Assembly (NCBI RefSeq): GCF_010500215.1
Contig: NZ_JAAGOY010000004.1
Coordinates: 1,488,001-1,552,000, forward strand
Direction of reading: 5' to 3'
Origin: Aliiroseovarius sp. PrR006
Lineage (GTDB): Bacteria > Pseudomonadota > Alphaproteobacteria > Rhodobacterales > Rhodobacteraceae
Length of the DNA stretch: 64,000 nucleotides
Made by a program: the position numbers and the translations under genes. The notes below the pieces were generated by a model. That model was not told where the DNA came from. It did no database searches and saw only the letters and a program-made list of their open reading frames with translations. Position 1 is the first letter of the stretch; every line of letters starts with the position of its first letter. This document shows positions 17,879-27,515 of the stretch, piece by piece.

Positions 17879-19552
17879 TTAGTCCTGCTTCAGAGCGGCG
17901 CCCAGGATATCACCCAGCGATGCACCCGAATCCGACGAACCATACTGTTCTACGGCTTCTTTCTCTTCTGCGATTTCGCGAGCTTTGATCGACAGACCCA
18001 GACGACGCGATTTCGAATCGACGTTGGTCACGCGAACGTCCAGCTTGTCAGCAACCTGGAAACGCTCGGGGCGCTGTTCAGAGCGGTCACGCGACAGGTC
18101 CGAACGACGGATGAAGGACTTCATGCCTTCATACTCGACTTCGATACCGCCATCTTCGATTGCGGTCACTTCAACAGTGATGATCGAGCCACGCTTCACG
18201 CCACCAACGGCTTCCGCGAAGGGATCACCGTCCAGAGCTTTGATCGACAGCGAGATACGCTCTTTGTCGGTGTCAACTTCCGAAACAACGGCTTTGACGA
18301 TGTCGCCCTTCTTGAAGTCCTGAATGGCTTCTTCGCCACGCTGGTCCCACGAGATGTCCGACAGGTGAACCATGCCGTCGATTTCGCCGTCGAGACCAAT
18401 GAACAGACCGAATTCGGTGATGTTCTTGACTTCGCCTTCGACCTCGGTGCCCTCGGGGTGTGTTTCTGCAAACACTTCCCACGGGTTGCGCATGGTCTGC
18501 TTCAGGCCCAGCGATACGCGACGCTTGGCGCCGTCGATTTCCAGAACCATGACTTCGACTTCTTGCGAGGTCGAAACGATCTTGCCGGGGTGTACGTTCT
18601 TCTTGGTCCACGACATCTCTGACACGTGTACCAGACCTTCGACACCCGGCTCCAGCTCGACGAATGCACCGTAGTCGGTGATGTTGGTCACGCGGCCAGT
18701 GTGCACCGATTCCAGCGGGTACTTGGCAGCAACCAGATCCCACGGATCGTCTTGCAGCTGCTTCATGCCCAGGCTGATGCGGTGGGTTTCTTTGTTGATC
18801 TTGATGACCTGAACCTTGATGGTTTCGCCGATCGTCAGGATCTCGGACGGGTGGTTCACACGGCGCCATGCCATGTCGGTGACGTGCAGCAGGCCGTCAA
18901 CACCGCCCAGGTCAACGAACGCACCGTATTCGGTGATGTTCTTGACGACGCCGTCAACTGCTTGGCCTTCCGACAGGTTGCCGATGACTTCGGCACGCTG
19001 TTCGGCACGCGATTCTTCCAGGATAGCGCGACGCGACACAACGATGTTGCCACGGCGACGGTCCATTTTCAGGATCTGGAACGGCTGCTTCAGACCCATC
19101 AGCGGGCCAGCGTCACGTACGGGGCGTACGTCAACCTGCGAGCCGGGCAGGAACGCAACAGCGCCGCCCAGATCGACGGTGAAGCCGCCTTTGACGCGAC
19201 CGAAGATCGCGCCTTCGACGCGTGCATCGTCTGCGTATGCTTTTTCCAGGCGGTCCCATGCTTCTTCACGGCGGGCCATCTCGCGCGAGATGACAGCTTC
19301 GCCGCGGGCGTTTTCAGCCGCGCGCAGGTAGACTTCCACTTCGTCGCCAACGGCGATTTCAGGGGCTTCACCCGGGTTTGCGAATTCTTTCAGATCAACG
19401 CGGCCTTCCATTTTGTAGCCGACGTCGATGATGGCTTGGCCAGCTTCAATAGCGATGACTTTACCTTTGACAACCGAACCCTCGTCCGGGGTGTCCATTT
19501 CGAAGCTTTCGTTAAGGAGGGCTTCGAATTCCTCCATGGTTGCGTTAGCCAT
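17879..19552 (-). CDS. rpsA: 30S ribosomal protein S1
   Basis: S1 recruits mRNA to the small subunit. The 557-residue product holds six S1/OB repeats, seen as recurring DYGAFVELE and ITEYGAFVDLGGVDGLLHVTDM-type segments. The start MANATMEEFEALLNESF fits other alphaproteobacterial S1 proteins; an in-frame ATG four codons upstream (19564) directly abuts the AAGGA site, whereas ATG 19552 is 12 bases from it. It is preceded by a hairpin at 19654-19673 that could be part of its leader. Confidence 0.96.
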   Translation of the reverse strand: MANATMEEFEALLNESFEMDTPDEGSVVKGKVIAIEAGQAIIDVGYKMEGRVDLKEFANPGEAPEIAVGDEVEVYLRAAENARGEAVISREMARREEAWDRLEKAYADDARVEGAIFGRVKGGFTVDLGGAVAFLPGSQVDVRPVRDAGPLMGLKQPFQILKMDRRRGNIVVSRRAILEESRAEQRAEVIGNLSEGQAVDGVVKNITEYGAFVDLGGVDGLLHVTDMAWRRVNHPSEILTIGETIKVQVIKINKETHRISLGMKQLQDDPWDLVAAKYPLESVHTGRVTNITDYGAFVELEPGVEGLVHVSEMSWTKKNVHPGKIVSTSQEVEVMVLEIDGAKRRVSLGLKQTMRNPWEVFAETHPEGTEVEGEVKNITEFGLFIGLDGEIDGMVHLSDISWDQRGEEAIQDFKKGDIVKAVVSEVDTDKERISLSIKALDGDPFAEAVGGVKRGSIITVEVTAIEDGGIEVEYEGMKSFIRRSDLSRDRSEQRPERFQVADKLDVRVTNVDSKSRRLGLSIKAREIAEEKEAVEQYGSSDSGASLGDILGAALKQD

Positions 19553-19640
19553 GTGGCGTTTCATTCCTTTACAGTCATTTTCACGGGCCGAGCGGTTGTC
19601 TCCGCCGGTCTTGGATTTCCCAATTTGGTCAACAGGTTAG

Positions 19641-19673
19641 ACGCAAAACAAAGAGGGCCGAAGCCTCGACCCT
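19641..19673 (-). terminator. Terminator-like hairpin upstream of rpsA
   Basis: An 8-bp stem (AGGGTCGA / TCGGCCCT on the minus strand, one wobble, loop GGCT) is followed by CTTTGTTTTGCG. It is about 100 bases ahead of the rpsA start. It could terminate transcripts from cmk, or be an attenuator in the rpsA leader. Confidence 0.6.
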
Positions 19674-19847
19674 GCTCGTTTTTCCCTGTGTCGCGGCAAT
19701 TGCACCTTGTCGACAGGGCGGGATTTACGGGGATTCTGCCTGTAAATCAAGGGGGATGCTTCATCACACACAGGGCGCAGCGCGATGGTCTGGGTTGAAA
19801 CAAACGACAGGACAATCAAATATACCGCAGTCTGAAAAGGAAATCGA

Positions 19848-20321
19848 ATGACCGACCCCGTTGCCCACAAACAGGCATGGAAGATCAGCGATGTGGTGAT
19901 GTTTCCGGCCCTTGCGATCGCGATCCTGATCGAGTTCCTATCGCCCACCCACATCCCGGGATTGCCCCTTTGGATTCTTCTGCCGGCGGGGATCGTGCTT
20001 GTGGTTGCGGGGTTTCGACTGATTTCCGCATCGAAAGCGACGCTGGACAAACATGAGCAACCCTCTCTGCCCGGCACCCCGACCACGTGCCTAGTTACGG
20101 ATGGGCCGTTCAAATATTCACGCAACCCCAACTACCTTGGTGCGATCTCAATCGCGGTTGGGTTGGGGCTTGCGGTGAACAGCTTGTGGTTTCTGGCAAT
20201 CGCTGTGATGTGCATGTTGCTGCTGGATATCTGGATGATCCGACCGGAAGAACGCTATCTTCGTCAGCAATTTGGTGAGGAATACGAAGTGTACACTCGA
20301 AACACGCGCCGTTGGCTATAG
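19848..20321 (+). CDS. Isoprenylcysteine methyltransferase-like membrane protein (ICMT/PEMT family)
   Basis: The 157-residue protein has about four membrane helices and the family C-terminal SAM-binding signature: GPFKYSRNPNYLG near residues 85-97 and EERYLRQQFGEEYEVYTRNTRRWL at the end. Family members methylate lipids or prenylated thiols; bacterial substrates are mostly unknown. It is a lone rightward gene inserted between cmk and rpsA, which are adjacent and leftward in many relatives. A GGAAAT-type weak ribosome site precedes the ATG. Confidence 0.85.
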   Translation: MTDPVAHKQAWKISDVVMFPALAIAILIEFLSPTHIPGLPLWILLPAGIVLVVAGFRLISASKATLDKHEQPSLPGTPTTCLVTDGPFKYSRNPNYLGAISIAVGLGLAVNSLWFLAIAVMCMLLLDIWMIRPEERYLRQQFGEEYEVYTRNTRRWL

Positions 20322-20346
20322 TCACTACGACGGGAAGCGCGCCTGA

Positions 20347-20958
20347 TCAGGATGAGCTTTTCGCCTGACGAACAGCCTTCACGGCTTCGCTTACAGCTTC
20401 GTCGATACTCATGCTGCTGGTATCGATGATCCCCGCGTCCTCGGCCGGTTTCAAAGGTGCCTCTTCCCGTTCACTGTCACGTTTGTCGCGGGCGATCACG
20501 TCTGCCAGCACTTGCGCGCGCGTGACGTCGTGGTCTTTGGCGGACAGCTCCAAGAAACGGCGCTCGGCGCGGACTTCGGCACTGGCGGTGACAAACAGTT
20601 TCACGTCCGCATCCGGGCAGATCACCGTTCCAATGTCACGCCCATCCAGTACCGCCCCCCCATCGCGGGTCGCGAAGTTGCGCTGGAAATCGACAAGCGC
20701 GGCGCGCACCTCGGCAATCACGGCGACTTTCGAAGCCGCCTGCGCCACCTCGGGTGTCCGCAGATCACCTTGCATGTCAGCGGGCGTTAGCGATTGCGCT
20801 GCCTCGACCGGATCCGCACCGGTCAGCGTCTTTGCCCCTACGGCGCGATAAAGCAGCCCCGTGTCCAGATGCGCAAAGCCGAAATGCGCCGCAACGGCCT
20901 TCGAGATCGTGCCCTTTCCCGCAGCAGCAGGGCCGTCGATGGCGACCGTGAACTTCAT
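20347..20958 (-). CDS. cmk: (d)CMP kinase
   Basis: Cmk phosphorylates CMP and dCMP. The 203-residue product has the P-loop [13 protein letters not shown] (residues 7-19), [11 protein letters not shown] near 31-41, and [23 protein letters not shown] near 105. At 203 residues it is slightly shorter than E. coli Cmk. The start overlaps the upstream membrane-protein stop (ATGA). The aroA-cmk-rpsA arrangement matches the ancient order known from E. coli. Confidence 0.96.
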   Translation of the reverse strand: MKFTVAIDGPAAAGKGTISKAVAAHFGFAHLDTGLLYRAVGAKTLTGADPVEAAQSLTPADMQGDLRTPEVAQAASKVAVIAEVRAALVDFQRNFATRDGGAVLDGRDIGTVICPDADVKLFVTASAEVRAERRFLELSAKDHDVTRAQVLADVIARDKRDSEREEAPLKPAEDAGIIDTSSMSIDEAVSEAVKAVRQAKSSS

Positions 20959-21476
20959 GATGCGCGTCCTTTCCAGCGGTTCCAGCCAAGTTTCACCAGC
21001 CCCAGAAGCAGGATGGTAACCGCGACCGTGACTGTCGCAGATTTCAGCTGCGTCAAACCCGAGGCGAGCGAAATCGCCTCATCGTCAACACTTGCAGCTC
21101 CGGCCCGAAGCATATCCGCCACAGCGTGATTTTCGCGCCAATCAAAAACGGCGGCCAATACGGCGAGGGCAGAAAACGCGGCTGCCCATTTCTTGGGGAA
21201 CAGCAAAAAATAGGCCAGAGCTAACGAAAGGGCCATCAAACCCGGATAAAAACTATCCAGAAAATGTTGCCAGCCCAAATATTGTGCTCGACCGGCTTCG
21301 CTTAATGCCGACAGGAATTGCCGCGCGTCCTTGGCGCTATAGCCCTGTGGCCGCAGATCGAACGGCAATAGACCATCCGCATCAGCAGAAATGATCGGCA
21401 ACGACCACAGCACCATCGCCAGATAGACAAGCAACGTTAGGGAAAAAACCGCCCAGAATGCGCGCTTTAGGGTCAT
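20955..21476 (-). CDS. Four-helix membrane protein between aroA and cmk
   Basis: I do not recognise a characterised family. The 173-residue product begins [19 protein letters not shown] and has about four membrane helices (5-25, 68-88, 96-112, 140-160) with an extracytoplasmic stretch after the first. It is coupled at both ends by four-base overlaps (aroA stop/own start; own stop/cmk start), so it is part of the aroA-cmk operon. ATG 21476 is chosen for that coupling over in-frame starts inside aroA. Confidence 0.78.
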   Translation of the reverse strand: MTLKRAFWAVFSLTLLVYLAMVLWSLPIISADADGLLPFDLRPQGYSAKDARQFLSALSEAGRAQYLGWQHFLDSFYPGLMALSLALAYFLLFPKKWAAAFSALAVLAAVFDWRENHAVADMLRAGAASVDDEAISLASGLTQLKSATVTVAVTILLLGLVKLGWNRWKGRAS

Positions 21477-22825
21477 GAATTGTTGCGCACGATCTGCGCG
21501 CCAAGACCGGACATCAGAGGCTCGAACACTGGGAAGCTGGTGGCGATCGGGCCACCATCGTCCAGATTGACGGGCTTCTGCGAGGCGAAGCCCAAGCAAG
21601 CAAAGCTCATCGCGATGCGGTGGTCCAAAACGGTGGCGACAGTGCAGCCGCCGGGAACCCCATCGGGGCCCAGACCCTCGACCGACCACCAATCTTCGCC
21701 TTCGTCCACGGTGACACCCGCGGCGCGCAAGCCCTTGGCCATCGCGTCGATCCGGTCGCTTTCCTTCACGCGCAGCTCGTGTACGCCGGGCATGTCAGTC
21801 TTGCCTGTGGCAAAGGACGCCACAACCGACAGAATGGGATATTCGTCGATCATCGAGGCGGCGCGTTCAGCCGGAACCACGATGCCCTTCATGTTGGGCG
21901 AATATTTCGCGCGCAAATCAGCCACGGGCTCGCCGCCTTCGGTGCGTTCGTTCTCAAAAGTCAGGTCCGCGCCCATGTCCTGCAAGGTGTAGAACAGCCC
22001 CGCACGGGTCGGGTTCAAGCCGATATTCGGCACCAGCACGTCCGAGCCGGGCACGATCAGCGCCGCACAAACTGGGAAGGCCGCCGAGCTTGGGTCGCGT
22101 GGTACGGTGATGGTCTGGGGTTTCAACTCGGGCTGACCAGTCAGGGTGATCTTGTGCCCCTCATCGGTCTCCTCAACCGTGATTTCAGCCCCGAAGCCCG
22201 CCAGCATCCGTTCAGTGTGGTCGCGGGTGGCTTCTTTTTCGATCACCACGGTTTTGCCCGGCACGTTCAAGCCCGCCAGCAGCACGGCCGATTTCACCTG
22301 CGCCGAGGCCATCGGCGTGGTGTAGGTCACGTTCACAGGTTCGCGCGCGCCAACGATGGTCATCGGGATGCGCCCACCCTCGCGGCCATAGCTTTGCGCG
22401 CCGAAAAGCGCGATCGGATCGGTCACACGACCCATCGGGCGCGAACGAAGCGACGCATCCCCGGTGAAGGTTGCGGTGATCGGAGAGGTCGCCATCGCCC
22501 CCATGATCAGGCGCACACCGGTACCCGCGTTGCCGCAGTCGATCACGTCCTCGGGTTCAGCAAATCCACCAACGCCAACGCCATTCACGCGCCATTCACC
22601 GTCGCCCAGACGATCAACATCCGCACCGAAAGCCCGCATCGCGTCTGCGGTGCCCAGCACGTCGTCGCCTTCCAGAAGGCCGGTGATGTGGGTCTCGCCC
22701 ACGGCCATCGCACCCAGGATCAGCGACCGGTGGCTGATCGACTTATCCCCCGGCACATTGGCCGTGCCCTTTAGCGGGCCGGATTTGCGGGCGGTCATGG
22801 GGATGGCGGGGCCGTGTCCGGACAT
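21473..22825 (-). CDS. aroA: 3-phosphoshikimate 1-carboxyvinyltransferase (EPSP synthase)
   Basis: AroA transfers enolpyruvate from PEP to shikimate 3-phosphate. The 450-residue product shows [16 protein letters not shown] near residue 25, [15 protein letters not shown] near 95, [13 protein letters not shown] and [15 protein letters not shown]. The GNAGTGVR loop and overall length resemble class II EPSP synthases such as Agrobacterium CP4; the class call is inferred from those motifs only. It heads the aroA-cmk block. Confidence 0.96.
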   Translation of the reverse strand: MSGHGPAIPMTARKSGPLKGTANVPGDKSISHRSLILGAMAVGETHITGLLEGDDVLGTADAMRAFGADVDRLGDGEWRVNGVGVGGFAEPEDVIDCGNAGTGVRLIMGAMATSPITATFTGDASLRSRPMGRVTDPIALFGAQSYGREGGRIPMTIVGAREPVNVTYTTPMASAQVKSAVLLAGLNVPGKTVVIEKEATRDHTERMLAGFGAEITVEETDEGHKITLTGQPELKPQTITVPRDPSSAAFPVCAALIVPGSDVLVPNIGLNPTRAGLFYTLQDMGADLTFENERTEGGEPVADLRAKYSPNMKGIVVPAERAASMIDEYPILSVVASFATGKTDMPGVHELRVKESDRIDAMAKGLRAAGVTVDEGEDWWSVEGLGPDGVPGGCTVATVLDHRIAMSFACLGFASQKPVNLDDGGPIATSFPVFEPLMSGLGAQIVRNNS

Positions 22826-22888
22826 GCGTATTCTCCTTCAGTCTTGCGAAGACTGATAGCGCAGACATATTGGGGAGGCCAGCGGAAA

Positions 22889-22946
22889 GGGGCGTTGCCC
22901 CTCGCCCTGATGGGCTCACCCCAGGATATTTGCAACAAGAAAAAGC
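22889..22946 (-). repeat. Dispersed intergenic repeat, copy A (after trmB)
   Basis: About 58 bases shared with copy B at 32106-32165: a GGGGC-GTT-GCCCC inverted repeat, GCTCACCCCAGGATA, and ACAAGAAAAAG. Relative to the upstream gene it starts within about ten bases of the trmB stop codon. Confidence 0.7.
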
Positions 22947-22952
22947 GGAGGA

Positions 22953-23681
22953 TCAGATCCGGCGGAAGGTCAGATAGTGGGGCGTACGGCCTTCGCGGAG
23001 CGCTTTCTGTTCGTAGCGCGTCGAAATCCAGTCACTCCACGGGGTGCGCCAATCGTCTGCACACTCGCCTAGCCATTCAAAGCCCGCGCGCGGGACTTCT
23101 TCCAGCGTTTGGCGGACATAGTCGGGGATATCGGTCGCGACGCGGAACTCGGCACCGGGTTTCAGGACCTTGTGGAAGGGTTCCAAATATTCGGGCGTCA
23201 CGAAGCGGCGGCGGTGGTGGCGCTTCTTGGGCCACGGATCGGGATAAAGCAGGAAGGCCTTGTCGATGCTTTCCGGCGGCAGCACGTCGAACAGGTCGCG
23301 CACGTCGCCCGGATGCACCGCGACGTTTTCGCAGCCCGCATCGCGGATTTTGCCCAAAAGCATGGCAACGCCGTTGATATAAGGCTCGCAGCCGATGATG
23401 CCGATATCCGGGTAGGTCGCGGCCTGATGGACCATATGTTCGCCGCCGCCAAAGCCGGTTTCCAGCCAGACAGGTTTGTCTCCGAACAGAGCCTTCAGGT
23501 CCAAGGGCGCGCGGTCGGGGTTTTCTTCCCAGCCGACGGCGCCGGGACTGAGCGCGGCCAGATCCTCGTCCAGATAGGTTTGCTGGCTGTCGCGCAGCCC
23601 TTTGCCTTTCAGACGGCCATAGAAATTGCGCCACGGCGCGCCCGAGCGGTGTTTGTTTTGCGATGCATCATCTTGGGTCAT
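22953..23681 (-). CDS. trmB: tRNA (guanosine(46)-N7)-methyltransferase
   Basis: TrmB makes m7G46 in the tRNA variable loop. The 242-residue product shows the SAM-binding LETGFGGGEHMVHQA (about residues 75-90), the family motif LLYPDPWPKKRHHRRRFV, and a C-terminal STRYEQKALREGR. ATG 23681 (MTQDDASQ) is preferred; an in-frame ATG seven codons upstream has no clear ribosome site. It is a single leftward gene 72 bases downstream of metK, so read-through from the metK riboswitch promoter is possible. Confidence 0.95.
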   Translation of the reverse strand: MTQDDASQNKHRSGAPWRNFYGRLKGKGLRDSQQTYLDEDLAALSPGAVGWEENPDRAPLDLKALFGDKPVWLETGFGGGEHMVHQAATYPDIGIIGCEPYINGVAMLLGKIRDAGCENVAVHPGDVRDLFDVLPPESIDKAFLLYPDPWPKKRHHRRRFVTPEYLEPFHKVLKPGAEFRVATDIPDYVRQTLEEVPRAGFEWLGECADDWRTPWSDWISTRYEQKALREGRTPHYLTFRRI

Positions 23682-23753
23682 GGCCGCGCCTATGCAATGC
23701 AAAGGGCGGGCGCGTCAAGTGACGGCCCGCCCTTTGGAAGTATTGATTTTGGA

Positions 23754-24920
23754 TCAGACAGCTTTTTTCAGCTTCTCAACCAGATCGACTTTTTCCCAGC
23801 TAAAGCCTCCGTCGGCCTCGGGGGCGCGACCGAAATGGCCATAAGCAGCGGTGCGTTCGAAGATCGGTTTGTTCAGGCCCAGATGCTCGCGAATGCCACG
23901 CGGGGTCAGGTCCATTTCCTGTGCAACAGCGCGTTCGATCTCGGCCTCGGGAACAACACCGGTGCCGTGGGTGTCGACATAGATCGACAGGGGCTTGGCC
24001 ACGCCGATGGCATAGGACAACTGCAGGGTGCAGCGTTCGGCCATGCCCGCCGCGACGATGTTCTTCGCCAGATAGCGCGCAGCATAAGCGGCCGAACGGT
24101 CCACTTTCGTCGGATCTTTGCCCGAAAACGCGCCGCCGCCATGCGGGGCTGCGCCACCATAGGTGTCCACGATGATCTTGCGGCCGGTCAGGCCAGCGTC
24201 GCCATCGGGTCCGCCGATCACGAACTTGCCGGTTGGGTTCACGTGCCATTCTGTGCCGCCGTTGATCCATTCGGCAGGAACGACTTCACGAATGTAAGGC
24301 TCGACCACGGCGCGCACATCGTCGCTGGACATGGATTCGTCGAGGTGTTGGGTGGACAGCACGATCGAGGTGACCTCGACCGGTTTGCCGCCTTCATAGC
24401 GCAGCGAAAGCTGTGACTTTGCATCCGGGCCAAGCGTTGGCTCGGTTCCGTTTTTACGCACCTCAGCCAAACGCTTCAGAATGGCGTGCGAGTACTGGAT
24501 CGGGGCGGGCATCAGCTCGGGCGTTTCGTTCACCGCGTAACCGAACATGATCCCTTGGTCGCCTGCACCGTCGCGGTCCACACCTTGGGCGATGTGGGCC
24601 GATTGTTCGTGCAGGAAGTTCATCACACGGCAGGTGTTCCAGTGGAACTGCTCTTGCTCGTAACCAATGTCGCGAATGCAATCGCGAGCGATCTGGGCGA
24701 TCGAGCCCATCATCACCTTCAGACGCTCGGGATCGGACAATCCGACCTCGCCGCCGATGACAACCATGCCGCTGGTGGCGAAGGTCTCGCATGCCACGCG
24801 CGCGTTCGGTTCTTCGGTCAGGAAGGCATCAAGCACTGCATCCGAAATACGGTCGCACACCTTGTCTGGGTGCCCCTCGGATACACTTTCCGAAGTGAAT
24901 GTATAGTTCTGTCGTGACAT
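23754..24920 (-). CDS. metK: S-adenosylmethionine synthetase
   Basis: MetK makes SAM from methionine and ATP. The 388-residue product is full length, with [20 protein letters not shown] at the N terminus, [12 protein letters not shown] near residue 118 and [22 protein letters not shown] near 260. The ATG lies eight bases after a GGAG that is part of the SAM/SAH-type riboswitch at 24927-24972, so translation is expected to fall when SAM is abundant. Confidence 0.98.
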   Translation of the reverse strand: MSRQNYTFTSESVSEGHPDKVCDRISDAVLDAFLTEEPNARVACETFATSGMVVIGGEVGLSDPERLKVMMGSIAQIARDCIRDIGYEQEQFHWNTCRVMNFLHEQSAHIAQGVDRDGAGDQGIMFGYAVNETPELMPAPIQYSHAILKRLAEVRKNGTEPTLGPDAKSQLSLRYEGGKPVEVTSIVLSTQHLDESMSSDDVRAVVEPYIREVVPAEWINGGTEWHVNPTGKFVIGGPDGDAGLTGRKIIVDTYGGAAPHGGGAFSGKDPTKVDRSAAYAARYLAKNIVAAGMAERCTLQLSYAIGVAKPLSIYVDTHGTGVVPEAEIERAVAQEMDLTPRGIREHLGLNKPIFERTAAYGHFGRAPEADGGFSWEKVDLVEKLKKAV

Positions 24921-24926
24921 GAAACA

Positions 24927-24972
24927 TGCTCCATTTAAATCTGCCCGCCACGCCAGGAAGCCGTTGTGACGG
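24927..24972 (-). ncRNA. SAM/SAH-type riboswitch in the metK leader
   Basis: On the minus strand a 7-bp stem CCGUCAC/GUGGCGG (24972-24966 with 24951-24945) closes a loop containing the segment ACAACGGCUUCCUGGCGUG, which matches the SAM/SAH riboswitch known upstream of metK in Rhodobacterales. The 3' GGAGCA (24932-24927) can pair with GCUUCC in the loop to form the expected pseudoknot and contains the metK Shine-Dalgarno. Ligand binding would therefore hide the ribosome site. The sequence match is from memory but is long and in the expected gene context. Confidence 0.9.
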
Positions 24973-24981
24973 TGGTCTGGA

Positions 24982-25012
24982 TTGATATCCGCACTTTAGC
25001 CCAAAAGGTCAA
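24982..25012 (-). promoter_or_regulatory. Candidate metK promoter
   Basis: TTGACC (-35, rc of 25007-25012) and TATCAA (-10, rc of 24982-24987) are 19 bases apart, just upstream of the riboswitch. The -35 element overlaps the lnt stop codon. Confidence 0.4.
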
Positions 25013-26532
25013 TGTGAAAAGCGTCTACGCGACAAAACAGCCATGAACGCGGCGCTGGCTAGCAACAGGGAAAGCGGCCAATCGCCTACGCGCGCGTAAA
25101 GAGTTTCGCCCCCCACCGCGGGCAGTCGTGCATCTAGAAAGCCCGCCTGCCCCAAGGGCAGATAGGACCGAACCTGTCCACGAACGTCAATCGCTGCACT
25201 GATCCCAGTGTTGGCAACGCGAATGACTGGAAGGCCGAATTCGATCGCGCGGAAACGTGCTTGGACGAGGTGCTGTTGCGGTCCCGAGAAGTCGCCGAAC
25301 CACGCATCATTCGTCGCCTGCAAGATCCAGTCTGGGCGTTCGGGCGCATTGCGGATGTCGCGAGGGAAGACAGCCTCGTAGCAGATCAAGGGCAGCACTT
25401 TGCCCAAGACGCCCATGTCCAGCACAACTGGCCCCGGCCCGGCCGAATAGCCTTGCCCATATTGCGCGGCGAAGGCACGGATCCCGATGCGGGTCATTGC
25501 ATCGCCAAGCGGGACGTATTCGCCGAAGGGGACAAGGTGATGCTTGTCATAGACCGGGTGCGCGATGCCATCTGTGTTCACCTGCACAAGGCTGTTGAAA
25601 TAGCGCAACTCCTCGGCCCTTTGGATGCCCATCAGAACGGGCGGGCCGTCTGCAGCCTCGGCAATCAAAGGGAACAGGCGTGTCGCATGCCGCATCAGAT
25701 ACGGCACCGAGGTTTCGGGCCAGATGATCAGATTTGGGCGCGCACTTTCGGGCGGGGCCGCCGTCAGTTCCAACTGGCGGTGAACGAAGCTTTCCGCAAA
25801 GTCGGGATCCCATTTCTGATGCTGGGGCGCGTTGGGTTGGATCAGGCGGAGCGTGTGGGGGGTGTCTTCTGGCAGAGATGAAGGCGACAGAACGGTGCCC
25901 AGCCCCAGTGCCAGCGACAGAGCCATCACTCCCGCCGCGCCTTTTAGGTTTCGACCAATCAACACCGCCGCCAACAAGGCCACCCAAATCGCGGTCAGGA
26001 AGCTCAGCCCCGAGACGCCCACCCAGCTTGCGATCTGCGCCATAGGCGTATCGATCCACACTAGCCCCGGCCCACCCCACGGAAAGCCCGTGAAAAGCAT
26101 GCCGCGTAACAGCTCGCCCCCCGCGAGTCCTGCAGGCCAGAACAGCCACCCGAAGCGGATATCACCAGCAAGCCAACGTGCCACGCCCCAGCCCAGCGCC
26201 CAGAGCAGCGCCAGCCCGCCTGCCATACCCAGCAGCGCGAAAGGTGCCATCCATCCATGGCGCTCGGGCTCGACGAAGAACGGGTTGACCAGCCAGCTCA
26301 TCGTGAGGGTGAAGTAGCCCAGCCCGAACAGCCAGCCCTGTAGCGCCGCGGCGCGCGGGGTGGGGCTGTGTCGCCAGAACAGAAACGCGGTCAGCAGCCC
26401 CACCAGCGTCGCCGCCCAGATCAGAAACGGCGCCTGCCCCAACGCAGCAATGGCACCCGCCAACAGCAACAGAATAACCCGCACCCGAGGGCGCGCGGCC
26501 AGTCGCGCCACATGGGCGTCAATGTCAGGCAT
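25009..26532 (-). CDS. lnt: Apolipoprotein N-acyltransferase
   Basis: Lnt adds the third acyl chain to lipoproteins in the inner membrane. The 507-residue product has about seven N-terminal membrane helices and a nitrilase-type domain whose triad is seen as WPETSVPYL (Glu), KHHLVPFGEY (Lys) and LICYEAVFP (Cys). A last membrane helix lies near the C terminus. ATG 26532 ([11 protein letters not shown]) overlaps the corC stop by eight bases. It belongs to the conserved phoH-ybeY-corC-lnt operon. Confidence 0.95.
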   Translation of the reverse strand: MPDIDAHVARLAARPRVRVILLLLAGAIAALGQAPFLIWAATLVGLLTAFLFWRHSPTPRAAALQGWLFGLGYFTLTMSWLVNPFFVEPERHGWMAPFALLGMAGGLALLWALGWGVARWLAGDIRFGWLFWPAGLAGGELLRGMLFTGFPWGGPGLVWIDTPMAQIASWVGVSGLSFLTAIWVALLAAVLIGRNLKGAAGVMALSLALGLGTVLSPSSLPEDTPHTLRLIQPNAPQHQKWDPDFAESFVHRQLELTAAPPESARPNLIIWPETSVPYLMRHATRLFPLIAEAADGPPVLMGIQRAEELRYFNSLVQVNTDGIAHPVYDKHHLVPFGEYVPLGDAMTRIGIRAFAAQYGQGYSAGPGPVVLDMGVLGKVLPLICYEAVFPRDIRNAPERPDWILQATNDAWFGDFSGPQQHLVQARFRAIEFGLPVIRVANTGISAAIDVRGQVRSYLPLGQAGFLDARLPAVGGETLYARVGDWPLSLLLASAAFMAVLSRRRFSH

Positions 26533-27481
26533 TCTTTGCTGACGCGTCATCCGCGCTGGCTTCGGCAGCTGCGTGCGCGGCAGGCATCGGACCCGGAACA
26601 CGCAACCGCAGACGCTTGATGCGACGAGGGTCTGCGTCGACGACTTCGATCTCGGCGCCGCCGGGATGGGCGATCACCTCGCCACGCGCAGGCACCTGGC
26701 CGCAGAGGACGAACACCAAGCCGCCCAAGGTCTCGATCTCGTCGTCATCGGCCTCGTCATGCTGAAGGCGCACGCCAGTTTCAGCCTCGAATTCGTCCAA
26801 AGGCGTTTTGGCCTCGACCAGATAGCAACCTGGCTTTTCTTCGATCCACAACTTACCTTCTTCAAGGTCGTGCTCATCTTCGATCTCGCCAATGACCTGT
26901 TCGATCAGGTCTTCGATGGTCACAAGCCCGTCGACCCCGCCATATTCGTCAATGACCAGCGCCATGTGAATGCGCTCGGTCTGCATCTTTTGCAAAAGCA
27001 CGCCAATAGGCATCGAGGGCGGAACGAACAGAAGCGGGCGGATCAGCTTGCGCAAGACAAAGCGGACCGACTTCTTGCCGGGGTTACCGTTAAATCCGTG
27101 GTTTAGAGCAAGGTCTTTCAGGTGGACCATCCCAATCGGACTGTCCAAAGTCCCATCGAACACGGGCAGGCGCGACAGGCCGCTTTCGCGAAACACGTCC
27201 ACAAGCTCGTCTTTCAGGATATCGACGGGGGCCGACACGATCTCGGATTTTGGGATCATTACGTCTTCGACGCGCATCCGTCGAAGGTTAACCATGCCAG
27301 GGGCCGCCATAGGTAGTGTCCCATTGCCAGCGTGCTTGGTACCAGCAGGCACGACCTTATCTGGTTTGCTGGGGCTGCGCGCACCGAAGATGCGGCTGAA
27401 GAATCCCGGCCTGTGATGTTGTATTTCATCCTGCAGCGCGCTTTGCGCTGCCTTAGAAGATCCGTCTGCGGTGTCGCCCAT
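26525..27481 (-). CDS. corC: CorC/HlyC-type CBS-domain protein
   Basis: The 318-residue product has paired CBS domains (about 75-200, [16 protein letters not shown] and [20 protein letters not shown]) followed by the transporter-associated CorC_HlyC domain with [14 protein letters not shown]. It lacks the membrane DUF21 domain, as cytoplasmic CorC proteins do. The role in magnesium or cobalt handling is inferred from E. coli. The start at ATG 27481 has GGAAAAGGA just upstream; an ATG at 27526 would overlap ybeY by 11 bases but has no ribosome site. Confidence 0.9.
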   Translation of the reverse strand: MGDTADGSSKAAQSALQDEIQHHRPGFFSRIFGARSPSKPDKVVPAGTKHAGNGTLPMAAPGMVNLRRMRVEDVMIPKSEIVSAPVDILKDELVDVFRESGLSRLPVFDGTLDSPIGMVHLKDLALNHGFNGNPGKKSVRFVLRKLIRPLLFVPPSMPIGVLLQKMQTERIHMALVIDEYGGVDGLVTIEDLIEQVIGEIEDEHDLEEGKLWIEEKPGCYLVEAKTPLDEFEAETGVRLQHDEADDDEIETLGGLVFVLCGQVPARGEVIAHPGGAEIEVVDADPRRIKRLRLRVPGPMPAAHAAAEASADDASAKNA

Positions 27482-27515
27482 TGGTCCTTTTCCAGTTTCG
27501 CGCGAAAATGCGCCC

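Noticed and set aside
18626-19798. Rightward frame of 390 codons antisense to rpsA
   Set aside because: Shadow of the repeated S1 domains; its internal similarity comes from the S1 repeats.
23109-24416. Long rightward frame of 435 codons across trmB and metK
   Set aside because: It is antisense to two well-recognised genes. Such frames are expected in GC-rich DNA, and no domain is visible in it.
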